This document shows, in pieces, positions 1 through 11,910 of a stretch of DNA of 64,000 bases (within the stretch, counting starts at the first letter, position 1; each line of letters begins with the position of its first letter). The translations under genes were made by a program, and so were the position numbers. Below the pieces are notes generated by a model. That model was not told the DNA's origin. It worked only from the letters and a program-made list of their open reading frames with translations, and ran no database searches. The stretch is from Cephalotrichum gorgonifer. Its lineage: Eukaryota > Ascomycota > Sordariomycetes > Microascales > Microascaceae. Where the stretch lies: NCBI GenBank assembly GCA_900312665.1, contig ONZQ02000020.1, positions 186,001-250,000 of the forward strand. The letters are read 5' to 3'.

Positions 1-33
1 GTCCCTCCAAATTGCCCAAACAGATATATATGT

Positions 34-1839
34 TCAAAGGTACGCAGTCTTCTCTAAGCTGCTCTTCACCCAGGCATCCAGCTGCTGATCATTTCGCGGA
101 ACGAACTTCACCTTGAATGGCTTTGGCTGGGTCACCATGCTAGTTGGCACCGAGTTACACTCAATAGTGTCAAGGATCGGACGGTCCTTGACATTGTCCG
201 TCTCGCGGATATGAAACGCGAGAACTAGCCGCGTAAAGATAACGTATAGCTCGCGATTAGCCAAGTGGGCACCGGCACACATACGGGTTCCAGCACCGTA
301 ACCATAGTGTTGGGTCCCCTGGCCCACTTCACTGACACCCATGAACCGTTCGGGCATAAAGGTGAAGGGGCTCTTGAAGTGTGTCTCATCGTGGTTAGCA
401 GCCCACATATTCTACGGGGTGCGATCTGGTTAGCTTTGGCTTCAAATTGGGCATCATTTTGGCGTAAGATTACTGTGAGCTTACCATTAAAACCGGGATT
501 CCCGCAGGAACGACGGCGCCATTGTAGTGGATATCTTTCACACTCTGGCGGTTGAAGGACAGATTCAATGTGGACCAGTATCTCAGGACTTCCTATAGCC
601 GAGGAGTTATTACGCAGCCCAAGATCATCTGCTACAGATAAGTCGAAACTTACCTTGACAAACGATACGACGAACTCAGATTTTTCTTCAATTAAGCAAG
701 CGTGCCAGGGATCTTCGCCGGGGTACGACTTGATGATTTCCTCGTACATGCGCTCTTGAATTTCTTGGCCATGGTGCGACGAAAGGTAGGCAATGGTCAT
801 GTTGATGTTTCCCGGGAGGGTATCAAGACCGGCAGCTACCATTGTCAAGCAAATCGATTTGAGTTCGTCTACGGCCCCTTGTTAGTCCACTATATATAGT
901 GATAAGATTCACGTAACTGAGAGCCTTACTATCAGACAGCTTAGCGTCAGGATCCTTCAGGACGTTGCCAGCGATGCAAGGGTTGTCGGTTCCGTTCGCG
1001 ATCCTCTCCTTCAGCTGACTGAGGAAGTCAAGGATATACTCGTCTCTCTTAGCGCGCGCTGCGAGGGCCTTGGCCTTAGCGCCAGGCCAGAGGCGTAGAA
1101 GCGGGACATAATCCTGCCAATTGTTGGCAATCCCGCGGATGTTGCCAAGTTCACGCTCAGTGTGAACGACCTCGGTCAGGGTCTTATCATAGACTGTTCC
1201 CTGGATGCGAATGCCGTAGTTGAGCGTTAAGCTAATATTAAGAGAAAACCGCTGGAAGTAGCCGTTGGGGTCGATGTTCTTTCCATGCTTATTATTCTGG
1301 ACCAACTCGTTGATACTAGTAGTAGACTCTAGGTCAATGAATGGCAGGTAGGTCTGTACAGCCTGTCTGTTGAGAGCCGTAGCTGCGGCTTTGCGAGCCC
1401 TTTTAACTGATTCGTTCCATGGCGAGGTTCCGAGGGTAAAGACCCCTTGAGTCTCGGAGACGACCGTGTGAAAGGTCCAAAAAGTGGGTCGGGATATAAG
1501 CGCCGACTGGTTCTTGATCCAGAATTCTCTAACAGCGTCAAAGGAGTTGACATAGATCAGGCGCTGTAACAAAAAGTTAGGTTATTAGTGCCTTCAAAAT
1601 GTATGATCTTAGCAACTTACTCGGTTCCCGAGTCTGACCTGGAACACATCTCCGTATTCTTTCGCCAGACGAGCACAATTCCTCGCGTGATGCTTGCCAA
1701 GGAAGAACAGGCTCCCAAACAAGGGAATACCAGGAAGCTCGGGCAATCCCTTGATCTTGGGAATGTCGGTCCTGTTGGCCCATTTAACGAGCACAGCAAC
1801 AACGGATGCAAGAGCAAAGAATGAGACAGCGGGATGCAT
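34..1839 (-). CDS. Cytochrome P450, CYP504 (phenylacetate hydroxylase) type
   Basis: A microsomal P450 expected to hydroxylate phenylacetate or a close aromatic acid with electrons from a CPR. Five exons join in frame: 1839-1621, 1563-930, 868-654, 592-485 and 411-34 (517 aa, the usual size for this family). Residues 3-20 form an N-terminal membrane anchor, followed by a proline-rich hinge (IPKIKGLPELPGIP). The I-helix motif AGLDT lies near 297-301 and the K-helix ExxR (EVLR) at 357-360. The haem loop YGAGTRMCAG contains the axial Cys437. The segments around AGLDTLPGN and CAGAHLANREL are what suggest CYP504 (PhacA/PhacB) rather than another family. The start is the first ATG before the membrane anchor. 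It is divergent from the reductase gene at 3015. Family call is from memory; the exact substrate is not visible. Confidence 0.88.
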
Positions 1840-3014
1840 TTTGGGCGGTCACTGACAAATAAGTTCGTGAAGAGTGTTTTGATGCGAGGGTGCCAACATC
1901 ATCAACTAGCCTTCACGAATAAATGATTATACAACTTATATCCCTTTGCGATATAATACGGTGCTCTCGATGTATCATCTCAGACGGTGGCCCCGAATCG
2001 GGGTTTCCGGGTTTCCGGGGGCTCGTGATAGTCAGCGTATTAGGCGGTGGCATATTCAAGGTAAGTTGCCCATCTCCAATTTGGAGGGAATAAGGGGTGC
2101 CAAGGGAAGCCGAGGAACATGAAAGTGGTGTACAGTGCGTGTACATGATTAGGCTAGCCCGGTTTGCGGTGTCGTTTTTGGCATTTTCGTATTACCAAGC
2201 ATATCTACATCCCCAAACAGATTTCCACATTGGGCTAGAACAAACGCGACTCGCACCTTCCCTGTTTCATAGTAGAGGGACCATCCATGATGGAATTGGC
2301 AACGTTGGATGATTACCAAAGGGCGCGTAGCCTAGGAAAGCAGTCTCACGGAGGTAAAGGTCAATCGGAAGCCTAGAAACCTTGGGCCTCGTGCCCGTAC
2401 CTTTCAGTGGCCACTAGTAGAAGGAGCTCGTGAACACAGCCAATGTGCTGATGATGCCTTACATGCTTTCTAAGAGGATCAGGGACATCGTCCAAGTCAA
2501 TAAGTTAGCATTCTCAGAGTGTAGCAAAACCATATCACCCAACCGCAGAAGCAGATCGTCATCTCAAGCGGATTGCTCAGCATCTTCGTAACCCCAAGGA
2601 ATTAGATGTGGAGATTTAGAGCGTGGTGACATACATCACCGGCTCATCTAACTCCGCGTACCCCGTACGGTTATCACCAATACCCACAGAATTGGGGGAT
2701 CATTGGGGAAATGTATATTTGTGGGCAAGTTGGGGAAATATATTGGGGAAGCATGCTGGGGAGGCTAGGGATGGCGAGAAGCATGTGGAGACTAAGCCTT
2801 GGATCAGGCTCGTGGCGGCTCTGAACTTCTCCAAATTCCATTTCAGCAGGCTTAACGCTCTGGCTGGGACCTTTCGGAGCTTTGCTATTACCCACTCGTC
2901 ATATACCTCTTCTCCAGCTTATTTGTGCTGACTTGTAAGATACCCCTGCAACCAGGCACGATCTTCCTAAGAAGAGGAACAGCCTCCACTCTACGTACAC
3001 AACTCCACGGCGCC
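1840..3014. other. Intergenic region between divergent P450 and reductase genes
   Basis: About 1.2 kb that must hold the promoters of both divergent genes. No convincing coding sequence is seen. A short C/G-rich direct repeat (GGGTTTCC twice) lies near 2002-2016, and a cluster of TTGGGGAA-like repeats lies at 2691-2763. Confidence 0.6.
2691..2763 (+). repeat. Irregular TTGGGGAA direct repeats
   Basis: Five copies of a (T)TGGGGA(A/T) motif lie in about 73 bp, at roughly 2692, 2703, 2730, 2743 and 2757. They sit about 250-320 bp upstream of the reductase start codon, in the region expected to act as promoter. CCCC/GGGG elements of this kind resemble fungal stress elements (AGGGG), but the spacing is irregular and the role is inference. 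Confidence 0.45.
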
Positions 3015-5239
3015 ATGATGGACTACACCGAGTCCATTCTAAATACGCACTCACCTAGCATATTGCTTGTCTCAGTACTCCTGTTCTGCAGTATCTCCTA
3101 TTGTTTCCATCATCCCACCCTTGGGCGATGGCGAGCTCCGAGCAACAATAAGGGCCATGACGGTGGGGAAGGAAACGACAGCAAAAATGGGGCACCCACC
3201 AACGGGGGGTCCTCTGATCCCAGCCGCAGCATTGTCCAAAAAATGGTCGCCGCGGACAAAAACTGCATCATTTTCTTCGGCTCCCAAACTGGAAATGCAG
3301 AGGATTACGCATCACGACTGGCCAAAGAAGGGGCTTCGAGATTTTCTCTAAAAACCATGGCCGCCGACCTAGAAGACTACGATTTCGATGACTTAGATTC
3401 ATTGCCGGAAAATCATGTCATGATTCTTGTTCTAGCCAGCTATGGCGAAGGAGAACCCACCGACAACGCCGAGGCTTTCTACGCCTTCATTACGGAAAGA
3501 GCGGATGATGCGGAGGCACTGGCCTCGCTGTCGAATCTGAACTATGCGGCGTTCGGGCTAGGCAATTCTTCGTATGAGCAATATAACGCCGTTGTGAGAC
3601 GAATCGATGAGGCGCTCAAGAAGATGGGAGCAAACTCTCTCTGCCCGACTGGAGAGGGAGATGATGGGGAGGGTATGATTGAAGACGACTTTTTAGCCTG
3701 GAAAGAAATCATGTGGAGCGAGGTTGCCAAGGTCATGAGCTTAGAGGAGCGAGCCGTGAGATACGAGCCAAGCTATAACATCAAACTCCACCCCGAACTT
3801 ACTACACGGTCTCCAGCGGTATACCTTGGCGAGTTGACGGGAAATCGTATGAAAAGCGTCTCGACTCCCTACGGCGCCAGCAACCCGTATGTGTCGGTCG
3901 TTGTCGAATCCGACGAACTCTTCAGGATGCCAGACCGGAATTGCATACATATGGAGTTCGACATTACTGGTTCCGGTATGTCGTACGAGACGGGGGATCA
4001 TGTAGCCATATGGCCAATGAACCCTACCATCGAGGTAGACAGGTTCCTCGCCCTTACCGACCTAGCCGACAAGAGAGATCAGGTTGTCAGTCTAGAGCCA
4101 ATCGATGGCACCTCGAGGCTTCCGTTTCCGAGTCCCACAACGTACGATTCGATTGCGAGATATTACCTGGAGATTTGCGGTCCCGTCTCTCGTCAATTTG
4201 TCTCTACACTTGTGCCGTTCTCTCCAGATGAACCGTCCCGTGTGGAGATGGAAAAGCTTGCCAATGATGCAGAATACTTTTCCGAGATTGTTTCGAAGAA
4301 ACTTCTCAACATTGCACAATTGCTTGAGATGGTCGGCGACGGCAAGTCTTGGGGCAAGGTTCCGTTTTCCGCTTTTGTTGAGGGAGTACACAAGCTCCAA
4401 CCCAGATTCTATTCCATCTCATCGTCATCCACTAGCCAGCCACACAGGATAGCTATCACAGCTGTTGTCGAATCTCGCCAGTTCGCGGGCCGTATCGTTC
4501 CGTGGAAAGGGGTCAGCACAAACTACTTGTTTGCTATTCAGCAAGGTCGATCCGGAGAGTTGACATCCACGTACACCATCTCAGGGCCTCGTCAGAAATA
4601 TAGCGGCTTTCACGTACCGATTCACATTCGGAGATCCAACTTCAAACTTCCGGTTGATCCAAACAAACCGATCGTCATGGTCGGACCGGGCACTGGAGTT
4701 GCTCCATTCCGCGGGTTCTTACACGAAAGAGCTGCCCAGCTCGCGGCTGGGGGCAGGGTCGGTAAAATGTTACTATTTTATGGCTGTCGAACACGTGCCG
4801 AGGACTTCATATACGCCGACGAGTGGAAGGTGAGGCCCCTTATCCCGTTTCCCGAAACTATGGACCTATGGGCTGACGCTCAATTGACAGAACCTCAAGG
4901 AGGTATTTGGTGACCAATTCGAACTAATCATGGCCTTTTCTCGCGAAGGCCCAAAAAAGGTATACGTCCAAGATCGCTTGTTAGAGCATGCAAATGCTGT
5001 CAACGAGCTCCTTGAGCAGTCCGGCCACTTTTACGTGTGTGGCGATGCCGCCAACATGGCTCATGCTGTTGCCTCCATTCTCCATCGCATCCTAGTTCAG
5101 CAGCGCGGTATCTCCGAATCCCTAGCGGATAACCTAATCAAGCAGATGCGGTTGTCTAACAAATACCAGGTAAGACTAGCCCGATGTAGCTCCGTGGTGT
5201 ACTCGATTCTGACTGAAAGAATAGGAGGACACATGGTAA
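3015..5239 (+). CDS. NADPH-cytochrome P450 reductase (CPR)
   Basis: Transfers electrons from NADPH through FAD and FMN to microsomal P450s. Three exons, 3015-4829, 4891-5169 and 5225-5239, give 702 aa, the normal CPR length. Domains in order: N-terminal membrane anchor (about 14-33), a low-complexity Gly/Asn linker, an FMN-binding flavodoxin domain with SQTGNAEDY near 90, the FAD motif RFYSISSSS near 464, and the NADPH motif GPGTGVAPFRGF near 557. The tiny last exon encodes the C-terminal acidic residues and the terminal Trp that stacks on FAD in CPRs. The start is the first in-frame ATG; the open frame upstream has no ATG. Filamentous fungi normally have one housekeeping CPR, sometimes with extra copies. 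Because this one sits next to a P450, it may be either the general enzyme or a dedicated partner. Confidence 0.95.
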
Positions 5240-7048
5240 ATCCTCTAGTCAGGATGCTATCTTAGCATCTAAGCGACATGTCAGCAACTCTCAACGCTGA
5301 CCATGATTGGAAATGTTTACAGGGATAAAAATTGTTCGCAAACTGTAAAGGAAATACAATATTGTCAATCTTTCCCAAAATATTTTCACGATAATAACCC
5401 GTCTACTTATCAAGCTTTATCCGGAATATCTCAGGCCAACTTTCGTGCAACGACAGGGTGCTGTGCATGTTACATTTTGTTCCGAAGCCCGGCGGTCGAA
5501 AATTTTCACTGTACTTCGTAGAGGATATTAGCATTAGACTAGGCCCATCTTCTGCCTCTCCAATTTGGACGACGACTCTCACATACGGCAGCGCGCGTTG
5601 GGGCACCTGACGAGGACCCGAGGATCCACCCCGGCCTGGATTCTGGATCAAGGCATCTAGGTTGGGGTACGGGTTCTTACAGTGTGATATGCAGGGCGAC
5701 GGCCCCAGGTGACTCGCCTACACCTCCCACGCAGCTATCCACCCTGTAGGTCAATGCATATTGCAAGAGACTGTACTGGACTTTTCGAGAACAGCTCATG
5801 CCTACGAGTAGCGAATCACTTATTGACTATGGGGTGAGCTAGGACCTTGAGGTTGGCGAATAGAATAGTAGCTGGAGGTTGGGTCAAATTTCTACTCGTA
5901 TTCTATACGAGAAGCTCGTATTACATACGCTTGAGTGGGCCCTTAAGCTCCGGGAACTAGTAATAATAGGGCCACTAGTCGTGGGGACAGGGGGAGCTTC
6001 GGCCCGACAAGGATCTTCTAGTACGAGTACGAGGCCATTCGAGCCTCGGGTGAGCGCTGAGCGATGATGCAGATCAGGTACCCAAGGATACCCAGCCATA
6101 GGTCGAGTTAGGACATGATGGGTTGCCTGCTATTGGATGGCTTTTTCGGCGATGATGCCACATCGTGGTGGCTGTGGTAAAAATTTCCGACGCTAGAATA
6201 GCTTTGGTGTACCTGACACCAAACGCCTATCAAGTTGCTCTCCATTTTGATGAGCCCCAGTCATTGCGTGGAACATGGAATACTAGAAATTCCCATGCCG
6301 TTGTTTACACAATAGGTGGGCCCAGGGAAAAAAAGGGGGAGGGGCTTTCACACTTCGTGTAGCGTCTTGACGGAGGGGAGGGATAATATTGACGAGTCGG
6401 AAGCGTGAGTGCGAAGCTAACTGACTGTCGGGATGGGCACAATCCGATGGCAATGTTAACCTTAGCCTACCTGCATGGGAGACCTGGGACGGCACATGTT
6501 AAGTGAACACTCTGCCGTCGGCCTTCAGCTGTTCAGCTCTAGTCTACTTGGCCAGAGTGGTTAGTCATTTTACTAATGAGGAAGGAGGGCCGTCCTGACG
6601 GGTGGATTCAGCCGCCAACATCAACGTGATTCGCATAACTTCTGGCCAATAGTAATTAAGTCGATCTCGGTCATGATGAGCGTATGAGGTCCAGTTTACC
6701 TAAGATTAAAAGTGGGTATTATTGCTTCCTCATCTAGGTAGGCTGAGCTGTAGTTAATGACATTACGCCAGCCTGCGATTTCCGCTTCACATTTCATTCG
6801 CCACAGCCACGAAACCACAAGGCTTCACCTTAGCTACTACCATTTTCCCATCGCGACGCGCGACACGTGAGCCGTCCGTAGCCGCAAATCTATTCGCATG
6901 GGCGACACAGCGTGCTTCCAAGATTGTGTCTACCGGGGCAAGAACGTCCGAATTGTCCCTATTCATGCTGCTACTCTGACAAACTCCACCCTCCTATATC
7001 GCCTTTGACCTCGGACCAATCTGGTCTGATGCAGCCAGCGCGCGCACC
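5240..7048. other. Gene-free region, about 1.8 kb
   Basis: No open frame shows recognisable protein features or splice-linked coding potential on either strand. A perfect short palindrome lies at 5895-5911. The last 300-400 bp probably include the promoter of the regulator starting at 7049. Confidence 0.5.
5895..5911. repeat. CTCGTAT-TCT-ATACGAG palindrome
   Basis: Seven-base perfect inverted arms separated by three bases. Closely related palindromes (TCGTAT-N3-ATACGA) occur at 13119-13133 and 17248-17262, all in intergenic DNA, which suggests a dispersed small element or binding site. Confidence 0.5.
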
Positions 7049-8503
7049 ATGACCGGCGACAAGAGGCGGGCACACCATAAGAGCCGTCTGGGTAAGTCAG
7101 CAGTCCATCTCCGCTCACTGATTTCCCCATTGACCCATGCTGTATGTATATAGGATGCAAGAACTGTAAGGGCAGGAAGATCAAAGTATGTAATGGACAA
7201 TTGACTTTCCTCAACCGCAGAGGATAGACCGCGCTCACATGGCTCTCATTAAGCCCTAGTTTAGCGAGTTTTGGGCTGCCGCTAACCTTATCTTTCGTAG
7301 TGCGACGAGACCAAACCTGCCTGCTTGAACTGTGTAAAACGCAATGCAGAGTGCGACTTTCTCAGTGCTGAGTCTCCTCGTCCCTCACCGTCACCGGGCG
7401 GTCTGAACATGACGGATCTGGAGCTGCTACACAACTACACGACAATCACATACGCCACCTTGTCAGAAAGTCTAGTTTGTCTTTTCTAACCCCCAACATC
7501 CATCATTGCCCAGCCTGGACTGAGCCATTGCTTAGCCTGGAGTATTAACGTTCATCTCCTACAGACCCTCAGAGAATTCTATAGGACATCTGTTGTACAG
7601 ATGGGATTCGGCTGTGATTATATAATGAGAGCGATCTTGGCCATCTCGAGTCTTCACCTGGCCCGCCACCGGCCACACATGAAAGATCACTATGTAGCTG
7701 TTGCTATTGTACACTATCAGGAAGCATCTAGCCTAGCTACCCCCCTTGTTGCGAACGTATCACCAGATACGGCACCAATGCTCTTCTTGTTTTCCGTCTT
7801 GACAACATACTACAGTAAGTACAACTATATCCTTCTCACCGCAGAAAATATCTGCTCGTCAACAATGCATTGGTAGGCATAGCATAACTAATTTGCTCTA
7901 CTAGCCCTGGGATGGCCCCGAAAATCCGATGATATTCTCCTCTTAGGGGAATCCAGCTTCCCTGGCTGGGTCTTCCTTCTACGAGGTACCCGCGTCTTTG
8001 TCGAGATAGGCGGCTCCCTACATGAAGGCCCACTCTCACCAATCTTCAATCATGCTATTTCGAGATTCGTCTCACGGGATTCAGCCGCCGATAAAGATTC
8101 TCCCGCCCACGTGCCACTTTCAGATCTCAGGGACGTAATCATGCAGCGTCCCTTAGCCGAAGATCTGAAAACTGCTTACGCTAATTCGATCAAGGAGCTC
8201 ATGAGCACCTTTGGGCAGCTTCAGCAGAACACACCTGCGTTCGAGCTGGTCGATGCGTTCATTTGGCTTGCGATGGTGGCTGATGACCTGTTACCCTTAT
8301 TGCAGGTCCAGACGCTGGAGTCGGTGGCCATCTTTGCCTTCTTCTGCGTCTTGCTCAAGAAACTCGATAGCCACTGGTGGGTACAGGGCTGGGGGCAGCA
8401 ATTAATCGCAAGAGCGTACTCGCTACTGGATGACGAATCGAGGTTGTGGATTCGGTGGCCCATAGAAGAAATTGGCTGGGTTCCGCCGTCAGTGATCGCT
8501 TGA
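7049..8503 (+). CDS. Zn2Cys6 fungal transcription factor
   Basis: A DNA-binding regulator of about 365 aa from five exons: 7049-7091, 7154-7185, 7301-7474, 7565-7814 and 7905-8503. The binuclear zinc cluster is split by two introns and has Cys16, 19, 26, 33, 36 and 43 (C-x2-C-x6-C-x6-C-x2-C-x6-C) with the basic stretch KGRKIK. Downstream are the motif LLHNYTTITYATL and a helix-rich region around AILAISSLHLARHRP, typical of the DUF3468/fungal-specific domain in short (about 400 aa) C6 regulators such as the sterol-uptake (Upc2-like) group. The intron ending at 7564 uses a weak donor (GTTTGT), so the residues around that join are less certain. The gene is convergent with the GH78 gene that follows. 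Its target is not visible from sequence. Confidence 0.85.
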
Positions 8504-8878
8504 GATTAAATAGAAGCTTATTATTGTGCTTCACTCCGTCATAGAATCTTCTTACCCATGGCAGCGGGTCGTGGATGTTTGGTCTTGTCCACCCCTAATA
8601 AATGGCCGGGGCGTGTCAAAGAGAGCCCTGTGGGATGAACGTGCATTGTTCACCGGCTCCCAGGTAGACTTATGCTAACCCTTCTTCGCGGTGTCACTCA
8701 GATAGTCGTTCACAGAATAAAAAGCCTACCTGTTAATAAGTACAGTGCCTTGAATAGCTCGAAGAAGTTCAGATACAAAAGAAAGTAAAATAATAAATAA
8801 ATATATGTAAATAGGGTGAACAATAATCCAACGAAGATATTCTATGGAATGTAACAGGATTGTGTGATATGGACAGGG
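8504..8878. other. Convergent 3' intergenic region
   Basis: About 375 bp between two convergent genes. It is AT-rich near 8780-8830, with AATAAATAAATA-type sequences on both strands, which suits polyadenylation signals for both neighbours. No gene seen. Confidence 0.5.
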
Positions 8879-11391
8879 CTATTTGCACTTCCCAGCCTTC
8901 TTCCTTTGTCTAAGAATGAGCTTTTCCCCAGCCTTTACAGCAAAGCTTTCTCCCTCGACAGCCTTGTTATTGACCGTAATGACTGTCTCAGAGGCAGGAG
9001 TAAGCAGTGGATGAGGCAAGAAGACAGTTCCGCTAGATCCTCCTCTAGGAGCCCGTACCTCCATCGACAGGAGGCTGTTTTCGAACTTCCATTCGACGTT
9101 GATATCACCCTGAACAGTGCGCAGCCGACCCTTAGCCCACTCCAGGCCAAGTGTCAGCGGTGCAACCCTCCACTGCTTGAATCCTGCTTCCACGGGCTGG
9201 ATGCCAAGAACGTAGCGGGTCAGCTCGGCGGAAGGGCCAGCGCCCCACCCGTGACAAAGAGAGGTGCCGAGGCCGAGGCCCGGGGAACCGTCTGCTTCAA
9301 GGGTCTCCCAGAAGCAGTTAGTGTAGTTCTCGTGGCTAGGGTTCGCCATCGGCGCCCATAAATTTGTGAGAAGAGACTTTGCTGTCTCTGTCTCGTTGGA
9401 TTGGAAAGCGGCTCGTAGGTGGTAACTGCTGGCAAAAGGACTGATCTTACGCGCCCAGCCAGCCTGGATGGTATTCTCGGAGAAAGCCAGGGGACCAGCC
9501 GGTAGTATCAGGTCGTCGGCCAGTGTCGAAAGAATCCTCTCCGCGGATGCGTTGCCACTTGGGATCCCCGCGAGGATGGCGATAGCGTTTGCGTCCTGTG
9601 CAAATCCGTCACGGAGCTTGTCCGACATGACATACGCGCCCAAGGACTCGCTCCACAAGTTTTCGTTCATCGATGCATAGAGGTCCTCCAGGCGCTGTTG
9701 ATACACTGACACATCGACACCACCTGCCCTCAGGATCGGGAGACCCTGCAACAATGAGTATGCGTACAGGGAATTGAACTTGCTGACGATTCCAGCCTGG
9801 GGGGGGTCATAGTAATTCCAGTCGCCGCCAAATGAAGGGTCGGCCACAGAGAAAAGACCGTCTTTAGCCTGTGAGTGTGCCCAGTCAAGCATCGAGGTGT
9901 ACTTTGGTGCCCACCTCTTGGCGAAGGCACTGTCACCCGTCATTTCGTAATTGTATGCAACCGCAGTCAGGAGGTTAAACGAGTACCCGATCAGGCCTGT
10001 GATGTTGACAGGAATGAGGTCAGTGAGAGGCTGTTGCTGAATTTTCGCTGTTGGAATGAAAAATCCTTCCGTCGTTTGGAAAGAACCAAGGAGGTCGATG
10101 GTCCCGTCGACGAAGGATCGAGCAAAGGTGCTTGCAAAAGACGCGGCCACGGCGATGTCCAAGTCTCCAGAGTAGGCGATACGGTCTCGCCTGGATCCAT
10201 CAACAATGGTGTCATGTGGGTTAGTACCCATAAGAAAATCGTCGAGGAAAGACCTGTCCTTGAGAGTTGACGAGTAAATCTCACTGCCGGCGAGTGTCGT
10301 GGCGTTCAAGTTTCTAAACACTGCGGCATGCCCGTAGTCTGTGCCAAGTCCAAAGGATCCGTAGAACTTTTCCGTCTGGGTAAAGTCAAAGATGACCTGG
10401 CCATCGAGGGAGACCTTGATCTGAGCCGTGTCAACGGTGGCGTCTACCGTGTGCCACTCGTTTATCGGGAAGGTTTTCGGGAGCTTGGCGGAATCAAGGA
10501 GCCTGTCGACTTTGCTTGAACCAACGTAGGCAGACACAATCCCATTGGTGATATCGCAGGATATGTAGATGCCAGTATTGAGCGTGTCGCCTAGTACCAG
10601 GAAACCAAATTGCCCAGTAAGAGGCTTGACCTCAAATTGCACCTTATACGTCAACAGCTGTACCCCTTGTGCGAGTATCTGAGGCACTAGGCTGTCGACC
10701 AGGGCGCCCTCCTCGGTGATCTTCCAAAAGTCGGGAATGGTGTTCTTCGGAATTTCAGTGAGCTGTACAGTCCTCGCACCGGTCCGCCAGATCCTGGTCA
10801 AGTCTTCGTCCGAGCATTCGAAACGACCTGCTAGCTGATCGAGAGGGGTGGTGTCCGTCGTCGGCTTGACACCGACGTTCTTGATCACAAGGCTTCCGGC
10901 GGATGATATGTTCAGTTTCTGATAGCGGAATGCGCCCTGGATAAGGTCGTGAGATATAACAGAGGGCCCGGTGATGTTATATTTGTTGATGGGGTAGCTG
11001 TCCATTGCGGCAGCAAACGCGAGGGGCACGGCAGCCTAAGACCAGCGTTAGCGTTTATGTTGATATTGCTTTTTTGGCTGAGGAAACTCACTGGGTATTG
11101 ATCAACGGCGGCTCTAGTTTCCCCGTAAGTAACTTCGAACACGGAGGTATCACCCTTAGCCTCCACGATTTCGAAGGTTGGGAACCCTTCCACATCCTGA
11201 TCGTAATCAATGATCAGGATGTCAGGCACCTTGCCATCAGACAAAAGGGTGATACTGTCGGCTCTTCCGAGGATGAGATCGGCGGTGTTGCCTCGGCTGC
11301 GAAGACTGGCGGGCGATGTAGTAGGGGAGCCCTCCACAACCTGTCCCGCAAGTCCGGAGACCAGCAGACAGGCAAATAATTTCGATAGCAT
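8879..11391 (-). CDS. Secreted GH78 alpha-L-rhamnosidase-like glycosidase
   Basis: Expected to remove terminal alpha-L-rhamnose from pectin side chains or plant glycosides outside the cell. Two exons, 11391-11092 and 11035-8879, give 818 aa. A signal peptide occupies about residues 1-21. Near 202-347 lies a beta-rich segment that looks like a concanavalin/LamG-type module (EWHTVDATVDTAQIKVSLDG). The six-hairpin catalytic domain follows, with DGSRRDRIAYSGD near 379-391, the GH78 acidic motif, and later CFWETLEADGSP and SLCHGWGAGPSAELTRY. Several N-glycosylation sequons (NIT, NAT, NYT) fit secretion. The start is the ATG directly before the signal peptide; the open frame extends further upstream without improving it. 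A regulator lies downstream and a CGG repeat array upstream. Substrate within GH78-like families is uncertain. Confidence 0.85.
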
Positions 11392-11564
11392 AGCTAAAGA
11401 AAGACCAAGAGAACAGGTGCAAAGTGGCAGGCCCAAGGACAGACAAGTCCGTCGAGATGGGGGTCCCGTCGAGATTTCCAAAGAGTAATTGAGTCCCCCG
11501 AATAGCTGGATGGAGATGGGTTGTTATGTTTCACCGTCGGTGGATTAGGCGTGATGTTAACGCC

Positions 11565-11572
11565 TTATATAA
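11565..11572 (-). promoter_or_regulatory. TATA element for the GH78 gene
   Basis: TTATATAA on the minus strand, about 174 bp upstream of the ATG at 11391. Position and sequence suit a core promoter, but the element is palindromic and the assignment is inference. Confidence 0.35.
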
Positions 11573-11810
11573 GTTATTCTTAGCAGCACGACATCGCCCC
11601 TCAATGCTGCCCAGCGGATCTTCCAAGGTCGTGTACCTAGCGTGGAAAACACGCCGTCATCCAATTTGCCCACGGGCACAACCATAATAGTGCATTCGTC
11701 ACCTTTTGCCTGGGAATTCAACCTTGTACTGCGGAAGAACCTACGTGTTCTCCACGTGAGGCGGGGCAACACTAGCTATCCCGGGGTATCCTCCGAATGC
11801 TAGTCTTTCT

Positions 11811-11910
11811 CGGACCTAAACGAGCCACACCGGACTTAAACGAACCACCGCGGACCTAAATGAGACACACGCGGACCTGAATGAGACACTGCGGACCTAA
11901 ACGAGTCACC
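11811..11910. repeat. Five-copy tandem repeat, 20-21 bp, CGG-phased
   Basis: Five consecutive units begin at 11811, 11831, 11851, 11872 and 11892. The consensus is CGGACCTAAACGAGNCAC plus two or three variable bases. Differences between units are mainly single transitions. Each unit starts with CGG, the half-site bound by Zn2Cys6 proteins, so CGG triplets recur at about two helical turns. The array lies 420-520 bp upstream of the GH78 start codon. Confidence 0.9.

Noticed and set aside
2925..3014. Upstream extension of the reductase frame
   Set aside because: In frame but with no ATG; the membrane anchor begins directly after the ATG at 3015.
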